Source of the DNA: Streptomyces roseolilacinus
Lineage (GTDB): Bacteria; Actinomycetota; Actinomycetes; Streptomycetales; Streptomycetaceae
Length of the DNA stretch: 64,000 nt
Reading direction: 5' to 3'
Assembly (NCBI RefSeq): GCF_014649335.1
Contig: NZ_BMSV01000004.1
Location: 496,001 to 560,000 of the forward strand
Below, one piece after another: positions 16,595-25,429 of this stretch. How positions within the stretch are numbered: the first letter of the stretch is position 1; the number at the start of each line of letters is the position of its first letter. Both the position numbers and the translations under genes were made by a program. A model generated the notes under the pieces. The model was not told the DNA's origin. It did not search any database and was given only the letters and a program-made list of their open reading frames with translations.

Positions 16595-17823
16595 GGAAGG
16601 ACCTCCGGGGCGGTGAGCGGTTCGTTGGTGATCTCGGAGCTGGGGGTACGGCGGTCCTGAGTGCGGTCGCGGCCCGCGGCCGCCTCGGGGAGGCGAAGGG
16701 TGAAGGTGGAACCCTGGCCCTCGGTGGACCATACGGTCACCTCGCCGCCGTGCGAGGCGACCACGTGCTTGACGATGGCCAGGCCGAGGCCCGTACCGCC
16801 GGTGGCGCGGGAGCGGGCCGGGTCGACGCGGTAGAAGCGCTCGAAGATGCGCTCCTTGTCCTTGTCGGGGATCCCGATGCCCTGGTCGGTGACGGCGATC
16901 TCGATGAGGTCGCCGCCGGGGGCGGTGACGCGGCGGGCCGCGATGCCGACGCGGGTGTGGGCCGGGGAGTAGTTGACGGCGTTCTCGACAAGGTTGCCGA
17001 GGGCCGCGGCGAGCTGGCCCCGGTGGCCCCAGACCCGCAGGTCGGTGGTGCCTCCGGCGGCCATGGTGATGTTCTTGGTGCCGGCCGTCTGGCGGGAGCG
17101 GTCGATGGCCTCGGCGACCAGTTCGTCGACGCGTACGGGCTCGGCGTCCTCCAGCGGGTGGTCGTTCTGCACCCGGGAGAGGTCGATCAGCTCCTGGACG
17201 AGGTTGGTCAGCCGGGTCGCCTCGATCTGCATGCGCCCGGCGAACCGGGTCACCGCCTCGGGGTCGTCGGCGGCGTCCATGACCGCCTCGGACAGCAGGG
17301 ACAGGGCGCCCACGGGCGTCTTCAGCTCGTGGCTGACGTTCGCGACGAAGTCGCGGCGCACGGCCTCGATGCGGCGGGCCTCGGTCAGGTCCTCCACGAG
17401 CAGGAGCACCAGCCGGGAGCCGAGCGGCGCCACCCGCGCGGAGACGGCGAGGGCCTCGCCCCGGCCCGTGCCCCGCCGCGCCAGGTCCAGCTCGACCTGG
17501 CGTATCTCGCCGTCGCGCCGGGTGTCGCGGGCCATCTGGAGCATCGGTTCCACGGCCAGCTTCCCGCCGCGGACCAGTCCGAGCGCGTACGCCGCGGAGC
17601 TGGCCTTCACCACCGCGTCGCCCTCGTCGAGCACCACGGCGGAGGAGCGCAGCACCGACAGCACCGTGTCGACGCCGGGTGGCAGGACCGCGTCCGTGTG
17701 CAGCGAGGTCCGGGTGGGCCTCGCCTGGTCGCGCTCGCTCCAGCGGAACGCGAGCATGGCGATGACACCGGTGAGCAACCCGGCGATCGCTGCCACTGCG
17801 GCGACCGCCGCGTTCACGTCCAT
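16591..17823 (-). CDS. phoR: Phosphate sensor histidine kinase PhoR
   Basis: 410 residues. It has a single N-terminal transmembrane helix (AAVAAIAGLLTGVIAMLAF), a PAS-like region, the H box FVANVSHELKTP with His165, then N box NLVENAVNYSP, DQGIGIPDKD (G1) and GTGLGLAIVKHV (G2). The architecture of one anchor, no large extracellular sensor and a PAS domain matches the Streptomyces/mycobacterial SenX3/PhoR type. It is in an operon with phoP (four-base overlap) and divergent from phoU, with a PHO box between. Confidence 0.94.
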   Translation of the reverse strand: MDVNAAVAAVAAIAGLLTGVIAMLAFRWSERDQARPTRTSLHTDAVLPPGVDTVLSVLRSSAVVLDEGDAVVKASSAAYALGLVRGGKLAVEPMLQMARDTRRDGEIRQVELDLARRGTGRGEALAVSARVAPLGSRLVLLLVEDLTEARRIEAVRRDFVANVSHELKTPVGALSLLSEAVMDAADDPEAVTRFAGRMQIEATRLTNLVQELIDLSRVQNDHPLEDAEPVRVDELVAEAIDRSRQTAGTKNITMAAGGTTDLRVWGHRGQLAAALGNLVENAVNYSPAHTRVGIAARRVTAPGGDLIEIAVTDQGIGIPDKDKERIFERFYRVDPARSRATGGTGLGLAIVKHVVASHGGEVTVWSTEGQGSTFTLRLPEAAAGRDRTQDRRTPSSEITNEPLTAPEVLP

Positions 17824-17896
17824 GCATCCAGGTTAGGCATGGTCAACGGCGCACTCCCAGCCGTTCGAGTGGCTGCTCGAACAGTCGTCGCCCAGA

Positions 17897-17929
17897 GTTC
17901 ACCGAGGGGACGGTGACGGTTCACTTGGG
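17897..17929. promoter_or_regulatory. PHO box (PhoP binding site) between phoR and phoU
   Basis: Three consecutive 11-nt direct repeat units are visible: GTTCACCGAGG (17897-17907), GGACGGTGACG (17908-17918, the divergent middle unit) and GTTCACTTGGG (17919-17929). Outer units match the Streptomyces PhoP repeat GTTCAYYYRGS closely. It lies in the divergent phoR/phoU promoter region and implies autoregulation. Confidence 0.8.
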
Positions 17930-18031
17930 AGGGAGGCCCCCGACTTGTCACCCGGTGACCGTGGGAACGTGGGGTCCGAGCACCACCCAAGCCCCACCCG
18001 GACCCCGAAGCGTAGTGAGAGAGGGACATCC

Positions 18032-18712
18032 ATGCGGGACGCGTACCACGAGGAACTGGACTCGATCGGCGAGGGGCTGGTCGAGATGGCCCGGCTGGTC
18101 GGGTCGGCGATCGGGCGCGCCACGACGGCGATGCTCGACGCGGACCTCAAGCTGGCGGAGGCGGTGATCGCCGCCGACCAGAAGATCGACGACCTCCAGC
18201 ACGACCTGGAGGCCCGTGCGATAGCACTGCTGGCGCGCCAGCAGCCGGTGGCGACGGACCTGCGGATCGTCGTGACATCGCTGCGCATGAGCGCCGACCT
18301 GGAGCGCTCCGGCGACCTGGCGCAGCACGTGGCGAAGCTGGCCCGGCTGCGCTTCCCGAACCGCGCGGTCCCGCGCGACCTGCACGCCACGATCCTGGAG
18401 ATGGGCCAGCTCGCGCAGCGCCTGATGGCCAAGGCGGCGGAGGTCATCATCACCAAGGACGTCGACCTGGCGCTCCAGCTGGAGCAGGACGACGACGAGA
18501 TGGACCTGCTGCACCGGACGCTGTTCCAGCACCTGATGGACGACCGCTGGAAGCACGGCATCGAGACCGCCGTCGACGTCACCCTGCTGGGCCGCTACTA
18601 CGAGCGCTTCGCGGACCACGCGGTGTCGGTGGCGAAGCGGGTGGTCTACCTGGTGACGGGCGAGCACGCGGACGAGCTCCAGCAGTCCGAGGCGCCGGTC
18701 GAGGGCGCCTGA
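18032..18712 (+). CDS. phoU: Phosphate signalling protein PhoU
   Basis: 226 residues made of two three-helix PhoU repeats. The hallmark acidic helices are visible: AVIAADQKIDDLQHDLEARAI and a second half containing EQDDDEMDLLHRTLFQ and YYERFADHAVSVAKRV. PhoU modulates PhoR activity together with the Pst transporter. The divergent position across a PHO box from phoRP supports the assignment. No pst genes lie in this window. The ATG is preceded by GAGAGGGA. Confidence 0.94.
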   Translation: MRDAYHEELDSIGEGLVEMARLVGSAIGRATTAMLDADLKLAEAVIAADQKIDDLQHDLEARAIALLARQQPVATDLRIVVTSLRMSADLERSGDLAQHVAKLARLRFPNRAVPRDLHATILEMGQLAQRLMAKAAEVIITKDVDLALQLEQDDDEMDLLHRTLFQHLMDDRWKHGIETAVDVTLLGRYYERFADHAVSVAKRVVYLVTGEHADELQQSEAPVEGA

Positions 18713-18728
18713 GGCGGCGCCGCCGGGC

Positions 18729-18754
18729 TCCGGGCGGTCACGGGACCGCCCGGA
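18729..18754 (+). terminator. Terminator after phoU
   Basis: TCCGGGCGGTC (18729-18739) pairs with GACCGCCCGGA (18744-18754) around ACGG, 16 bp after the phoU stop. Confidence 0.65.
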
Positions 18755-18876
18755 AGCGCCTGGTGGTACGGCAGGGGCGCGGAGTCGGCACGGCGCATCC
18801 ATGCGCCGTTGATGCGCCGCCACCGGCGGGCGTGCAATGGGGGCGAGGCGACACAGGCCCCGCTGAGGAGGAAGCC

Positions 18877-19026
18877 ATGGCAGATTCCCCCACGACCCTG
18901 ACCGAGCAGGAAACCCCCGCCGAAGCACCCCACCTGCCCCTGCTCGGCGCCTGCGGGTGCGGATCCGGCTGCAGCTGCGGCTGCCAGTCGGGCGGCCCCT
19001 GCTCGTGCAGCGGCAACTGCGGGTAA
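18877..19026 (+). CDS. Cys-rich mini-protein, 49 aa (metallothionein-like)
   Basis: ATG preceded by a strong GAGGAGGAAG. The N-terminal half is acidic and Cys-free (TTLTEQETPAEAPHLPLLG). The C-terminal 26 residues hold eight cysteines in CxC and CxxxC spacings (GACGCGSGCSCGC, then PCSCSGNCG) separated by Gly and Ser. This suits a small metal-thiolate protein. The leader-plus-core look also recalls ribosomal peptide precursors, but no modification enzymes are nearby. It is followed by a terminator. The function is not known to me. Confidence 0.75.
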   Translation: MADSPTTLTEQETPAEAPHLPLLGACGCGSGCSCGCQSGGPCSCSGNCG

Positions 19027-19116
19027 CCACGAAGGCCGTGTGACGGCCGCTCGCGGGCAGCGGCGGAGAGGCGACCTCCGGTGCTCGCGGGTACCCGCAC
19101 CCCACTTCGTACGACG

Positions 19117-19150
19117 GGCCCCGCGCCGAGGCGACTCGGCGCGGGGCCTT
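19117..19150 (+). terminator. Terminator after the Cys-rich gene
   Basis: GGCCCCGCGCCGAG (19117-19130), loop GCGA, perfect complement to 19148, then TT. Confidence 0.75.
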
Positions 19151-19718
19151 ACGCGTGCCCGGGGGGGCGGGGGGCGGCTCCGGGTCCGGGGCGGGGGCGG
19201 GGCGGGGACGGCTCGGGGTCCCGGACGGGGGTGGGGCCGGGGCGGGACCGGGGTGGGGCCCGGTGTCGCCACTGAGGTCGGGGCGTCGGCCTTGCGGCGG
19301 GGCGGGTCCCCCGGGCGCGACGCCGCCGCAGGTCCGGAGCCGCCCTCGCACACGTCCGCCGGGCCCTCCCCCGGTTCCGTCGCCCCACCCGGTCACCGGG
19401 CCGGCACGGACCTCCCGACCTCCCGGCCTCCCGGCCTCCCGGCCTCCCGGCCTCCCGACGGCGGGCGGCGTCACCGCCCCGAACCCCCGTAAACGCCTGT
19501 GCACGAAGCCACTTGGGCGGGAAAAACGCAACTTCGACACGGCCCGCGGAGGCGGTTACCTTCGCCTGGCCGTCGGCGGTCGCCCACGGCCGCACAGGGG
19601 GTTTTCCAGGCCGTGCCGTCCGCGACGGGACGAGCCGGCCACGCCGCACGAATCCCCGTCCCATGCGCAAGCCACCGAACCGGGTCCACACCGGGCACCC
19701 CCAGCCAGGGAGAGACGC
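19151..19718. other. Non-coding GC-rich stretch with a short tandem repeat
   Basis: About 570 bp before the DUF3291 gene in which I find no gene. Several long frames cross it, but their predicted products are low-complexity Arg/Pro/Gly. It begins with G-rich runs, contains the 8-bp tandem repeat at 19411-19458, and from 19490 on is less GC-rich and probably holds the promoter of the next gene. Confidence 0.5.
19411..19458. repeat. 8-bp tandem repeat, six copies
   Basis: Six head-to-tail copies of CCTCCCGG; the first and last end in A instead of G. It lies in a non-coding stretch. Confidence 0.85.
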
Positions 19719-20276
19719 ATGCCCCACCTTGCTCTGTACACGTTCGGCGCCCTGAAGTCGCCTCTCGCCGATCCCGCACCCCTCACCCGCGAGTTCCACG
19801 ACCGCGCCGGGGCCGTCTACCAGGAGGTCGGCGAGCACCCCGGATACCTCGCCCGCGCCGAACCGGCAGAAGGCAGCCGGGGCGCGCACTTCGACTTGGA
19901 CTGGGGCGCGTGGGGGGAGTTCGCCGTACCGGCCTGGTACGACAAGGGCCGTACGGTGGACACCATCGCCCTGGCCACGACCCTCTCCCTCTGGACCGGC
20001 CTGCGCCCCGCCTTCGAAGCCGTCTACGGCGGTCTGCACCGCGAGGCGCTGAGCAGGCGTCACGACTGGTTCGAGAGGACGGGGCACCCGAGTCACGTGT
20101 TCTGGTGGGTGTCCGACGGCGCGACACCCACCTGGCAGGACGGGGTCTCCCGGCTGGAGCACCTGCACGACCGCGGTGCCACGCCGCACGCCTTCACCTT
20201 CCACCACTCGTTCGCCCCGGACGGAACCCCGACCAGGCTCGAAGACATCGGGCCGAAGAACGACCGGGTTCACTGA
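19719..20276 (+). CDS. DUF3291 family protein
   Basis: 185 residues with AGGGAGAG before the ATG. The sequence is characteristic of DUF3291: an opening MPHLALYTFGALKSPL, an aromatic-rich centre (DLDWGAWGEFAVPAWYDKGR), HDWFERTGHPSHVFWWV and a terminal FTFHHSFAPDGTP. Family members adopt a dimeric alpha/beta-barrel-like fold similar to antibiotic-biosynthesis monooxygenases, but no activity is established. It is the first gene of a short accessory stretch between phoU and gpm. Confidence 0.8.
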   Translation: MPHLALYTFGALKSPLADPAPLTREFHDRAGAVYQEVGEHPGYLARAEPAEGSRGAHFDLDWGAWGEFAVPAWYDKGRTVDTIALATTLSLWTGLRPAFEAVYGGLHREALSRRHDWFERTGHPSHVFWWVSDGATPTWQDGVSRLEHLHDRGATPHAFTFHHSFAPDGTPTRLEDIGPKNDRVH

Positions 20277-20435
20277 CGGGGAAGCCGAACGGCCGGGCTC
20301 GCCGTCGAACGCCTCGATCGGACGGCGGCGAACAGCGACGGCCCGGCTTCGTTCACGAGCTGCCGCGGTCGGTGAGGCCGGCGGGCCCTCGTCCCGTCCA
20401 CCCGGGCGGGCGGCCCGGCACGGTATCGCTCGGGG

Positions 20436-21881
20436 TCATTCCCTCTCCCCCGTCAGGGACGCGAAAGGCACCACCGCTTCCGCGTAGAGGTTCACGACTC
20501 CGTACCCGTCCATCTCCCGCTCCCTCTCCTCTTCCTCGACACTCCCCTTCGGCTGGAACCGGAAGGACGATATGGACACGTAGGAAGAGGAATCCTCGGG
20601 CGTGACAGACCACCACGTGGTCACGTACCTGGGGCGACGCGTCACGTTCACCAGGTTGTTGTTGTGCCGCACCTTGCCGTGATAGATGAGGGTCTCACCA
20701 CACTCGGAAGGAGCGCAGTAGAACCGCCCTTCCTTCTTTTCCCAGGAGAAGTGGGGCTCCTGGAACTCCCACACGTCGATCCCACCCTTGTCCTCCCGCA
20801 TCAAGGTCAGTGAGAAATAGGCTTCCAGCGCTTCGTAATCGGCCGTTCTGGGGATGCGGACCAGCTTCTCTGCGGTGTACTCCTCGCCGGGCTCCAGCAC
20901 CCATCCCGGCGACAGGAAACGCCCCGCGCTCACCGTCTCGCTCTTTTGCTCGGCCACGTACCTCGCCGCGTCGGACTCGGTTTCCATCGCCTCCTTCGTG
21001 CCCTTCAGCCCGCCGCCCCTCTTCGAGAACCTCACCATCCACCCGTACACCGAGTAGTCATCGCCGAGGACATAGGCGGGAACCTTCCCCCTGTTCTGCG
21101 CGCGCAGCGTCAAGGGCAGCTCCACGAACGAGGTCCGCGAGTCCACCGTGGGTTTTCCGAACCTCGCTTCCAGGTCGACCAGAATCGGCTGGGCAGCCGG
21201 TTGGTACATGCTCGAATACACCAGGTTCGCACCGGCTACGAGGGTGGTGGCGGTGATGCCGGCCGCGAAACTCCTGGGATGCGGGATCCCGGCCCAGGTT
21301 CTTTCACGGACCAGCAGGCACAGGGCCCACAGCGACCAGCACCACAGAGGGAAGTACGCCAGCAGGTAGGGCGTGTACTCCTTCTCCTGGAGCCAGAGGA
21401 ACATCAGGAGGCTGTGGGTGATCAGGGCGATGAGCGCTCCGAGCAGCACCGCGGCGCCCGAGAACCGCACCCGCCGCTTCCCCCAGTAGTCGAGGACCGC
21501 CGACGCGGACACGCCCTGGACCAGGCCCGCGAGTACGAACAGGAACCCGGTGATCCGGCCCGCGAAGGTCAGACCGCCCAGCGCGTCGGGCGTTCCGATG
21601 ACCACGAGCAGGGCCATGGACCCCAGCAGGCCGGCCATCATGAACGCGATCGTGAGGCGCCGCTTGACGAAGCGGTCGGGCCACGTCCGGCTGTCTCCCC
21701 CGCGCCACCGCACGAGGGTCCCGTCCTCCACCTCCACGTCGCCGGGATGGCCGAGCCGCCGGAGGACCCTTCGCAGGCCCTTCAGCGACCAGGCGCTCCC
21801 GACCACCTCCCCGCCCCTGGTGACCTGGCGCAATCCGCGGCTGTCGGGGGGCTCAACGGTTATGTCGGGGCCGTCTTCCAT
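20436..21881 (-). CDS. Unrecognised five-helix membrane protein with a large extracytoplasmic domain
   Basis: 481 residues from the ATG at 21881 (MEDGPDITVEPP). About 85 cytoplasmic residues are followed by five hydrophobic helices, for example FMMAGLLGSMALLVVIG, GFLFVLAGLVQGVSASAV, AVLLGALIALITHSLLMFLW, LAYFPLWCWSLWALCLLV and ITATTLVAGANLVYSS. A hydrophilic domain of about 230 residues follows, with one close Cys pair (YCAPSECG). No family is recognised. Codon use is visibly less GC-biased than in neighbouring core genes (many Lys AAG/AAA, Phe, Tyr and Asn codons), suggesting acquisition by transfer. Confidence 0.75.
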   Translation of the reverse strand: MEDGPDITVEPPDSRGLRQVTRGGEVVGSAWSLKGLRRVLRRLGHPGDVEVEDGTLVRWRGGDSRTWPDRFVKRRLTIAFMMAGLLGSMALLVVIGTPDALGGLTFAGRITGFLFVLAGLVQGVSASAVLDYWGKRRVRFSGAAVLLGALIALITHSLLMFLWLQEKEYTPYLLAYFPLWCWSLWALCLLVRERTWAGIPHPRSFAAGITATTLVAGANLVYSSMYQPAAQPILVDLEARFGKPTVDSRTSFVELPLTLRAQNRGKVPAYVLGDDYSVYGWMVRFSKRGGGLKGTKEAMETESDAARYVAEQKSETVSAGRFLSPGWVLEPGEEYTAEKLVRIPRTADYEALEAYFSLTLMREDKGGIDVWEFQEPHFSWEKKEGRFYCAPSECGETLIYHGKVRHNNNLVNVTRRPRYVTTWWSVTPEDSSSYVSISSFRFQPKGSVEEEEREREMDGYGVVNLYAEAVVPFASLTGERE

Positions 21882-22080
21882 GGGACCAGGCTTGACGCGG
21901 AGCCCGACGGGCACCATCCGGACTGCTCCATACGAAGGGGAGGGCAGGTCGTACGGCCCCGGCCTGACTCCGCGGGGTGTACGCCCACCGCATGCCGAGC
22001 AGCCGCCGGCGCGCCCGGAAAGCCGTGGCTGCCGTCCTCGAGGGCGCGTACGCTCCCGTTCGCTGAGGCAGGAGGACGAG

Positions 22081-22377
22081 ATGTCCGACGGAGAGACCGC
22101 CGAGTACTACACGTCGCTCTGCGACGACCCGTCCCACGAGGTGGTGCTCATCGACTGCGGGCCCCGTGAGATGGACGTGACCCGAGCCGTGCGCAAGGTG
22201 ACCGGGCTGAGCCTGTGGCACAGCCGGGCCCTGGCGCGCCGAGCACCCGTCGCCCTCCTTGGGGGCCTGTCCGCGTGCAGGGCCCAGGCCGCCGTCGCCG
22301 TACTCCGGAGCGCCGGCGCCAGAGCGGAGTGGCGGCAGGAGCCGGAGTACGGAGAGCGCACGGCCCCGTCGCCCTGA
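22081..22377 (+). CDS. Ribosomal protein L7/L12 C-terminal-domain-like protein, 98 aa
   Basis: ATG preceded by a strong AGGAGGACGAG. The core VVLIDCGPREMDVTRAVRKVTGLSLW-type segment followed by a helix (SRALARRAPVALLGG) and AVAVLRSAGARAE follows the beta-alpha-alpha-beta-alpha pattern of the L7/L12 C-terminal domain, as in many small Streptomyces proteins annotated this way. It lacks the L7/L12 N-terminal dimerisation region, so it is not the ribosomal stalk protein. Its role is unknown. Confidence 0.75.
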   Translation: MSDGETAEYYTSLCDDPSHEVVLIDCGPREMDVTRAVRKVTGLSLWHSRALARRAPVALLGGLSACRAQAAVAVLRSAGARAEWRQEPEYGERTAPSP

Positions 22378-22404
22378 CGGTCCGGCGGCGGCCCGAGGCA
22401 GCGA

Positions 22405-22444
22405 AAAGCCCCCTCCCGGCGGAGAAACCGCGGGCAGGGGGCTT
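22405..22444 (-). terminator. Terminator after gpm
   Basis: AAGCCCCCT and AGGGGGCTT form the lower stem of an interrupted hairpin, 13 bp past the gpm stop and 28 bp past the convergent L7/L12-like gene. Confidence 0.65.
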
Positions 22445-22456
22445 GTTCGCGGGTGG

Positions 22457-23218
22457 TTACTTCTTCTTGCCCTGGTTCTTCACGGCCTCGATGGCGGCCG
22501 CGGCGGCCTGGGGGTCGAGGTACGTGCCGCCCGGGGTGACCGGCTTGAAGTCGGCGTCGAGCTCGTAGGAGAGCGGGATGCCCGTCGGGATGTTCAGCCC
22601 CGCGATGTCGGCGTCGGAGATGCCGTCCAGGTGCTTGACCAGGGCGCGGAGGCTGTTGCCGTGGGCGGCGACCAGGACCGTGCGGCCGGCCAGCAGGTCG
22701 GGGACGATGCCGTCGTACCAGTAGGGCAGCATGCGGACGACGACGTCCTTCAGGCACTCGGTGCGCGGCCGCAGCTCCGGCGGGATCGTCGCGTAGCGCG
22801 CGTCGCCGGCCTGCGAGAACTCGTTGTCGTCGGCGAGGGGCGGCGGCGGGGTGTCGTACGAGCGGCGCCAGAGCATGAACTGCTCCTCGCCGAACTCGGC
22901 GAGCGTCTGCGCCTTGTCCTTGCCCTGGAGCGCGCCGTAGTGCCGCTCGTTCAGCCGCCAGGAGCGGTGGACCGGGATCCAGTGGCGGTCGGCTGCCTCC
23001 AGGGCGAGCTGCGCGGTGCGGATCGCGCGCTTCTGGAGGGAGGTGTGGAGTACGTCGGGGAGCAGACCGGCGTCCTTGAGCAGCTCACCGCCGCGGACCG
23101 CCTCCTTCTCGCCCTTCTCGGTGAGGTTGACGTCCACCCAGCCGGTGAACAGGTTCTTCGCGTTCCACTCGCTCTCGCCGTGGCGGAGGAGGATCAGCTT
23201 GTACGGTGCGTCGGCCAT
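22457..23218 (-). CDS. gpmA: 2,3-bisphosphoglycerate-dependent phosphoglycerate mutase
   Basis: 253 residues. The catalytic phospho-histidine motif [33 protein letters not shown] and the second catalytic His in [16 protein letters not shown] are all present, which defines the dPGM family. It interconverts 3- and 2-phosphoglycerate in glycolysis and gluconeogenesis. The C-terminal tail ends in KNQGKKK. The gene is single and divergent from the MFS transporter. Confidence 0.95.
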   Translation of the reverse strand: MADAPYKLILLRHGESEWNAKNLFTGWVDVNLTEKGEKEAVRGGELLKDAGLLPDVLHTSLQKRAIRTAQLALEAADRHWIPVHRSWRLNERHYGALQGKDKAQTLAEFGEEQFMLWRRSYDTPPPPLADDNEFSQAGDARYATIPPELRPRTECLKDVVVRMLPYWYDGIVPDLLAGRTVLVAAHGNSLRALVKHLDGISDADIAGLNIPTGIPLSYELDADFKPVTPGGTYLDPQAAAAAIEAVKNQGKKK

Positions 23219-23344
23219 GCGTACGAGATTAGTGGACGCTCCGGACGCGACGACGCTTGACGGTCCCCGTCAATTGAGTGGCCGACGGACCGTGAACGCT
23301 CGTAAGTTCCCGGTAAGCAGACAGCCACTTACGGGGGAGCTCGC

Positions 23345-24805
23345 GTGTCCATCGTCCCGCTCATACGTTCAGCGCGTCGCACGGTGTCCGGGCTCCCGGG
23401 AGGGTTCTGGTGGCTGTGGCTGTCGACGCTGGTGAACCGTACGGGTGCGTTCGTCCTGACGTTCCTGTCGCTCTTCCTCACCCAGGAGCTGGGCTTCTCC
23501 GGCTGGTACGCGGGGCTCGTCGTCGCGCTGCACGGGCTCGGCGGAATCGCCGGGTCGCCGCTGGGCGGCATGCTCAGCGACCGGTGGGGGCGCCGGCCGA
23601 CGATGGTGACCGGGCACCTGGCGGCGGCCGCGTGCGCGGCGGCGCTGGCGGTGGTGACCAGCGCCTGGGCGGTCGCGGCGGTGGTGCTCCTCATGGGCGT
23701 CGCCATGCAGTCCGTACGGCCCGCCATCGGCGCGACCATCGCGGACCAGGTGCCGGAGCACGACCGGCGCCGGGCGTACGCGCTGAACTACTGGGCGCTC
23801 AACCTGGGCTTCGCCATCGCCGCGATCGGCGGCGGTGCCGCGCTGTTCCTCGGCTACCGGACGCTGTTCCTGCTGGAGGCCCTCGCGACGGCGCTGTGCG
23901 CGCTGATCGTGTTCGTACGGCTGCCGGAGACGCGGCCCGAGCTGCCGGTGAACGCGGACGGGAAGCGCTCCGCCGGGCCCCGGCTGACGACGCTGGACGT
24001 GCTGCGGGACGGGCCGTTCCGGACGCTGGTGCTGCTGAGCCTGCTCGTGTGCACCGTCTTCAGCACCCCGTGGGTCGGCCTTCCGCTGACGATGACCTCC
24101 GAGGGGCTGGAGCCGGACGCGTACGGCATGGTCATCGCGGTGAACGGCGTCGTCATCGTCGCGTTCCAGCTGCTCGTCAACAAGATCACCGAGCGGCGGT
24201 CGCCGGTCGCGCTGCTCGTCGTCTCGGCGCTGCTGTTCGCGGTGGGCACGGGGGCGACGGCGCTGGTGGGGTCGCCGCTGATGTTCGCGGTGACCGTGGT
24301 GGTGTGGACGATCGGCGAGATGGTCTACATCCCGACGAACGCCGCCGCCACCGCCCTGCTGGCGCCGGTGCACGCCCGGGGCCGGTACCAGGGCGTGATG
24401 GGGATGGCGTGGTCGGTCGGCGGGTTCGTCGCGCCGGTCACGGCGGGCTGGGTCGTGACCGGGCCGGGGCCGGACGCCCTGTGGCTGGGCTGCGCCGCCG
24501 TCGCGGTGGTGGCGGCCGCCGGGTACGCGCTGCTGCTGGGGCGCGCGCTGGGCGGGCACGGGGCGGAGGCCGGGCCGGGGGCCGGCGCGGAGGTGCCGGC
24601 CGGTGCGGAGGCGGTGCGTGACGCGGAGGCGGTGCTCGACGCGGCGGCCGGCGCGGGTGTGGTGACCGGTGCGGATGTAGCGGCCGGCGCGGGTGTGGCG
24701 GCCGGTGCGGATGTGGCGGCCGGGGGCCCTGCGGGGGCCGGGGGCGCCGCGGCGGCCGGTACCAGGAAGGCCGGCGCCGAGGAGGCCGGGCTCAGCGCGG
24801 TGTGA
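23345..24805 (+). CDS. MFS transporter with Ala/Gly-rich repeat tail
   Basis: 486 residues, GTG start after GGGGGAGC. It has twelve predicted helices, with the MFS signature between helices 2 and 3 (GGMLSDRWGRRPT) and a second in the C-terminal half. The extreme C-terminus (about residues 400-486) is not membrane but a low-complexity tail built on alternating GAGV and GADVAAG units, encoded by an imperfect DNA repeat near 24640-24725. It is probably a drug or metabolite efflux pump of the DHA1 type; the substrate is unknown. It faces a YbjN-like gene across a terminator. Confidence 0.87.
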   Translation: MSIVPLIRSARRTVSGLPGGFWWLWLSTLVNRTGAFVLTFLSLFLTQELGFSGWYAGLVVALHGLGGIAGSPLGGMLSDRWGRRPTMVTGHLAAAACAAALAVVTSAWAVAAVVLLMGVAMQSVRPAIGATIADQVPEHDRRRAYALNYWALNLGFAIAAIGGGAALFLGYRTLFLLEALATALCALIVFVRLPETRPELPVNADGKRSAGPRLTTLDVLRDGPFRTLVLLSLLVCTVFSTPWVGLPLTMTSEGLEPDAYGMVIAVNGVVIVAFQLLVNKITERRSPVALLVVSALLFAVGTGATALVGSPLMFAVTVVVWTIGEMVYIPTNAAATALLAPVHARGRYQGVMGMAWSVGGFVAPVTAGWVVTGPGPDALWLGCAAVAVVAAAGYALLLGRALGGHGAEAGPGAGAEVPAGAEAVRDAEAVLDAAAGAGVVTGADVAAGAGVAAGADVAAGGPAGAGGAAAAGTRKAGAEEAGLSAV

Positions 24806-24834
24806 GACCGCGCCGGGCGGCGGCGCCGAGGACT

Positions 24835-24873
24835 CTGGGGGCGTACGGACACGGGGGTGCCGTACGCCCCCAG
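24835..24873. terminator. Bidirectional terminator after the MFS gene
   Basis: CTGGGGGCGTACGG (24835-24848) and its exact complement (24860-24873) form a 14-bp stem between convergent genes. Confidence 0.75.
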
Positions 24874-24940
24874 GCACGTGCGGGGCCCCGGGGACGCGCT
24901 CGCCGGACGGGCGCGGCCGGGCGGAGGCCCGGCCGCGGCG

Positions 24941-25429
24941 TCACTTCGACGGCTGCGTGAGGTGGCTGAACGCCTCCAGGTTGCGGGTGGACTCGCCGCG
25001 GGAGACCCGCCACTCGTACTCCTTGCGGATCGCCGACGCGAAGCCCATCTCCAGGAGCGTGTTGAACGCGCCGTCCGCGGCCTCCAGGACGGAGCCCATC
25101 AGGCGGTCCAGCTCGTCGGGCGTGACGGCGGACAGCGGGAGCTTGCCGGTGAGGTAGACGTCGCCGAGCGGGTCGACGGCGTACCCGACGCCGTACAGCT
25201 TCAGGTTCCGCTCCAGCAGCCAGCGGTGGACGGCCGCCTCGTTCTCCTCCGGGTGGCGGATGACGAAGGCGTTGAGGGACAGCGAGTGGTTGCCCAGGCG
25301 CAGGGACAGCGTGGTGGACAGCTTCTTGGTGCCGGGGAGCGTGACGACGTACGAGCCGGGCTCCGGTGACTCCCAGCCCAGGTCGGCGTCGCGCAGTGCG
25401 GACTCGAGGATCTGCTGTACGTCAGCCAT
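24941..25429 (-). CDS. YbjN-domain protein
   Basis: 162 residues from ATG at 25429 ([20 protein letters not shown]). The alpha/beta YbjN fold pattern is visible: a helix, then [52 protein letters not shown] and a C-terminal helix ending in LTQPSK. YbjN domains are related to type III secretion chaperone folds and have no assigned enzymatic role. Its start overlaps the end of mshA by eight bases; this mshA-ybjN-gpm order is common in actinobacteria. Confidence 0.85.
   Translation of the reverse strand: MADVQQILESALRDADLGWESPEPGSYVVTLPGTKKLSTTLSLRLGNHSLSLNAFVIRHPEENEAAVHRWLLERNLKLYGVGYAVDPLGDVYLTGKLPLSAVTPDELDRLMGSVLEAADGAFNTLLEMGFASAIRKEYEWRVSRGESTRNLEAFSHLTQPSK

Noticed and set aside
15914-17827. 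Continuous minus-strand frame that could suggest a fused kinase-regulator protein
   Set aside because: phoR is read in a different frame with proper H, N and G boxes; the upstream part of the phoP frame is antonymous low complexity. phoP starts at the GTG overlapping the phoR stop.
18877-19026. Ribosomally made lanthipeptide or thiopeptide precursor
   Set aside because: The leader/core look is suggestive, but no dehydratase, cyclase or YcaO gene is nearby; kept as a metallothionein-like protein with the alternative noted.
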